Below, in pieces: positions 4,390 through 6,726 of a stretch of 6,726 nucleotides of DNA; positions within the stretch are counted from its first letter, which is position 1; each line of letters starts with the position of its first letter. Origin of the DNA: Xanthobacteraceae bacterium (GTDB taxonomy: Bacteria > Pseudomonadota > Alphaproteobacteria > Rhizobiales > Xanthobacteraceae); NCBI GenBank assembly GCA_030043335.1, contig JASHXX010000367.1:1-6726 (forward strand), given 5' to 3'. A model generated the notes under the pieces. That model did not search any database and was not told the origin of the DNA. It saw only the letters and a program-made list of their open reading frames with translations. Position numbers and translations under genes: made by a program.

Positions 4390-6726
4390 ATGGAAACCAT
4401 CCTCGTCAAGATTTTCGCCACCGCGCTCGCGCTCAGCGAGGTGCTGACCCAGCCGCAGGCGCTGAAGACCCAATTCGACCCGGCAAAGGACCAGGACGAA
4501 GTGGTGCAGATCCTGCGCGCCGGCTGCGCCCATATGCGCCAGGCTTTCGACATCGAGTCGATCAACCTCGACGAGCTGATCGCGACCGCGCTCGACGACC
4601 CCAAGGCGCTCGGCGCCGGCGCCGACATCAAGGCCTTCCACGGCATCAATTTTGCCGATCTCAACACCGCCTACCGGCGGTTCTGCAAGAACGAGAATGT
4701 GCCGAGCCCGGTCGACCTCGCCGCGGTAATCACCTTCTTCAACAACGCGGCCGCGGATCTGCCCGACCACATCCGGCTCAAAGGCCGCAAGCTCCCGAGC
4801 CTGAGCGTCGTGCTCGACGGCAAGGGCGCAAATTTCGCCGACGTGTTCGAGCCCGGCAATCGCCGCGTCTGGGTCGCGCTCGCCGATATTCCAGACACCG
4901 TGCAGAAAGCGTTCATCGCCGCCGAGGACCGGCGCTTCTTCCAGCATCACGGCGTCGACGAGCGCGGCATCATCCGCGCCTTCATCGGCAATCTCGCCGA
5001 GCTCGGCCGGCCGCAGGGCGGTTCGACCATCACCCAGCAGGTGGTGAAGAATCTGCTGGTCGGCGAGGACGTGACCTATGAGCGCAAGATCCGCGAGATG
5101 ATCGTCGCCTCGCGCCTCGAAGGCGCCCTGAGCAAGCAGGAAATCCTCGAACTCTACCTCAATTCCGCCTATCTCGGCCGCGGCTCCTGGGGCGTCGAGA
5201 TGGCGGCGCGCAGCTATTTCGGCAAATCGGCGAAGACGCTGACCTTGGCCGAAGGCGCGATGCTGGCCGGCCTGCTCAAGGGGCCGAGCTTCTTCAATCC
5301 CGAGCGCCATCCCGACCGCGCCAAGGAGCGCCTTACCTACGTCCTCGGCCGCATGCAGGAGGACGGCGTCATCGCCCCCGCGCAGAAGGAGGCGGCGCTC
5401 GCCGCCCCGCCTAAGCTCGTCGCCTTCGAGCGGCCGCACCGCGACAGCGGCTTCCACTACATCGATTATCTCGGCCGCGAGGCGAAAGCCGACGGCGTCG
5501 AGAGCCTGACCGCGCAGCCCTATACGGTGCATTCGACCATCAACGCGGCGTTGCAGCGCGATGCCGAAGCGGCGCTGCAGGAGGGCCTGGCGCATTACGA
5601 GATCGCCTCCGGCCGCATGCAGTTTCGCGGTGCCGAGGCCAACATCGCCGACGCGGTGCAGAAGCTCGCCGCCGGCAAGAACGCCAACGCGGCCGGCGCG
5701 GCTTTGCCGGCTTGGCAGCAGGCGCTGCAGGCGGTGCGGCTGCCGCTCTACGACGTGCATTGGGACGAGGCCGTCGTGGTGCAGAAGGGCGGCAAGCAGC
5801 GCGGCGACGACGCGATCCGCGTCGGCCTCGCCGACGGCCGCATCCTGCCGCTGATGGCCGTTAGCGCCCAGATCAGGCGCAGCCTCAATCTCTACGACGT
5901 GATCTATGTCCGCGTCATCGAGGGCAGGGCGCCGAAAGCGCCGCCCAAGGGCAAGGTCACGGCAACGCCCGCGACGCCCACGAACGGCAACGCGGTGGCG
6001 CAGCTGCGGGTGCGGCCGACAGTCGAGGGCGCGGCGCTGGTGCTGGAGAACAAGACCGGCCGCATCCTCGCCATGGCCGGGAGCTTTTCCTATCCGCTGA
6101 GCCAGCTCAATCGCGTGGCGCAGACGCAGCGCCAGCCCGGCTCGGCGATCAAACCGCTGACCTACCTGACCGCGCTGCAGAAGGGCCTGCAGCCGAACAC
6201 GCTCATTCGCGACGAGCCGATCACGCTGCCGCCGATTAGCAGCGCCGGCGGCGACGGCCGCGAGACCATCTCCCGCGAGGAGGGCGGCTTCGCGCGCGCC
6301 GAAGATTTCTGGAACCCGCGCAACGCCGACTATAATTCCGGCGGCATCTTCACCTTGCGGCGCGGGCTCGAATATTCGCGCAACGTCATTACCGCGCGGC
6401 TTCTCGACGGCGGCATCGCGCAGCAGCCCGAGCAGAGCCTCGACGAGGTCTGCGCCACCGCGGTCGCGGCTAAAATCTACGCTGACTGCATTCGTTATTA
6501 TCCCTTCGTGCTCGGCGCGCAGCCAGTACACATGATCGACTTGGCGGCATTTTACGCCGCCGTCGCCAACGAGGGCGCGCGACCGCAGCCCCACGGCATC
6601 GACTCGATCGAAGTCGGCGGCCGTACTATCTACGAATATCCCAAGGCACCCCTGCCTTTCATCGGCGCCGCCGACCGCACGGCGTTTTATCAGCTCAAAA
6701 CCATGCTGCAGGGGGTGGTCGCGCGC
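4390..6726 (+). CDS. Class A penicillin-binding protein (PBP1A-type), C-terminus beyond the window
   Basis: Bifunctional peptidoglycan synthase: the GT51 domain polymerises glycan strands from lipid II and the transpeptidase domain cross-links them, on the periplasmic face of the inner membrane. 779 codons are open to the right edge with no stop. GT51 (about 155-330) shows EDRRFFQHHGVD (catalytic Glu179), GGSTITQQ (210-217), RKIRE (232-236, second Glu236), EILELYLN (251-258) and AARSYFGK (272-279). A linker and OB-like insert follow (about 455-511), then a Pro/Thr/Ala/Lys-rich stretch (514-535). The transpeptidase part has SAIK (Ser585 nucleophile, Lys588) and SRN (663-665). The KTG motif is not reached; the sequence ends at LQGVVAR, which usually comes shortly before it. 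ATG 4390 is the first start after an in-frame TAG at 4327; it lacks a Shine-Dalgarno. Oddly, residues 1-150 have only a weak hydrophobic stretch (4-19, interrupted by Lys7) instead of a clear membrane anchor, followed by an unfamiliar acidic/helical region. Confidence 0.93.
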   Translation, partial: METILVKIFATALALSEVLTQPQALKTQFDPAKDQDEVVQILRAGCAHMRQAFDIESINLDELIATALDDPKALGAGADIKAFHGINFADLNTAYRRFCKNENVPSPVDLAAVITFFNNAAADLPDHIRLKGRKLPSLSVVLDGKGANFADVFEPGNRRVWVALADIPDTVQKAFIAAEDRRFFQHHGVDERGIIRAFIGNLAELGRPQGGSTITQQVVKNLLVGEDVTYERKIREMIVASRLEGALSKQEILELYLNSAYLGRGSWGVEMAARSYFGKSAKTLTLAEGAMLAGLLKGPSFFNPERHPDRAKERLTYVLGRMQEDGVIAPAQKEAALAAPPKLVAFERPHRDSGFHYIDYLGREAKADGVESLTAQPYTVHSTINAALQRDAEAALQEGLAHYEIASGRMQFRGAEANIADAVQKLAAGKNANAAGAALPAWQQALQAVRLPLYDVHWDEAVVVQKGGKQRGDDAIRVGLADGRILPLMAVSAQIRRSLNLYDVIYVRVIEGRAPKAPPKGKVTATPATPTNGNAVAQLRVRPTVEGAALVLENKTGRILAMAGSFSYPLSQLNRVAQTQRQPGSAIKPLTYLTALQKGLQPNTLIRDEPITLPPISSAGGDGRETISREEGGFARAEDFWNPRNADYNSGGIFTLRRGLEYSRNVITARLLDGGIAQQPEQSLDEVCATAVAAKIYADCIRYYPFVLGAQPVHMIDLAAFYAAVANEGARPQPHGIDSIEVGGRTIYEYPKAPLPFIGAADRTAFYQLKTMLQGVVAR

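Noticed and set aside
4168..6594. An 808-codon open frame on the minus strand
   Set aside because: It is the antisense shadow of the class A PBP. Its translation is rich in Arg/Ala/Gly/His with no recognisable domain, and the plus strand carries all GT51 and transpeptidase motifs in one frame.

Overview
The window reads as an ordinary chromosomal housekeeping locus from a GC-rich alphaproteobacterium, most likely of the order Hyphomicrobiales (Bradyrhizobium/Rhodopseudomonas/Xanthobacteraceae-like). The grounds are the high GC with strong third-position bias, the head-to-head def-fmt / rmuC arrangement, an alphaproteobacterial GTTC-N7-GTTC LexA-type box, promoter-like hexamers of the rhizobial CTTGAC-N17-CTATAT form, and a class A penicillin-binding protein with an unusual N-terminus that I associate from memory with this group. 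There is no sign of phage, transposon, CRISPR, tRNA or rRNA, and I see no novel multi-gene system.

Layout. On the minus strand (33-1505) lie def (peptide deformylase) and then fmt (methionyl-tRNA formyltransferase). They form a tight two-gene unit in which the def stop TGA directly abuts a TTG start for fmt. The 140-nt divergent region 1506-1645 separates def from rmuC. It holds a candidate def promoter so close to the ATG that the mRNA may be leaderless, a perfect GC hairpin, and a LexA-type box 45 nt before rmuC. On the plus strand (1646-4134) lie rmuC and an AmpG-like muropeptide permease, joined by a 4-nt GTGA overlap and probably one operon. The 255-nt gap 4135-4389 carries two hairpins (probably the terminator of rmuC-ampG), a tandem TAAGGAT repeat, and a -10 element matching the rhizobial consensus for the next gene. 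From 4390 to the right edge runs a class A penicillin-binding protein, cut by the window just before the expected KTG motif.

How the genes fit together. Fmt formylates initiator Met-tRNA and Def removes the formyl group from nascent proteins, so they act as a matched pair in translation initiation. RmuC is a membrane-anchored, DNA-recombination-associated protein. AmpG imports anhydro-muropeptides released during cell-wall turnover, and the PBP builds and cross-links new peptidoglycan, so the right half of the window is cell-wall themed. The most useful leads are the putative SOS control of rmuC together with ampG, the possible leaderless def transcript, and the non-standard N-terminus of the PBP with its four cysteines in two domain-local pairs.
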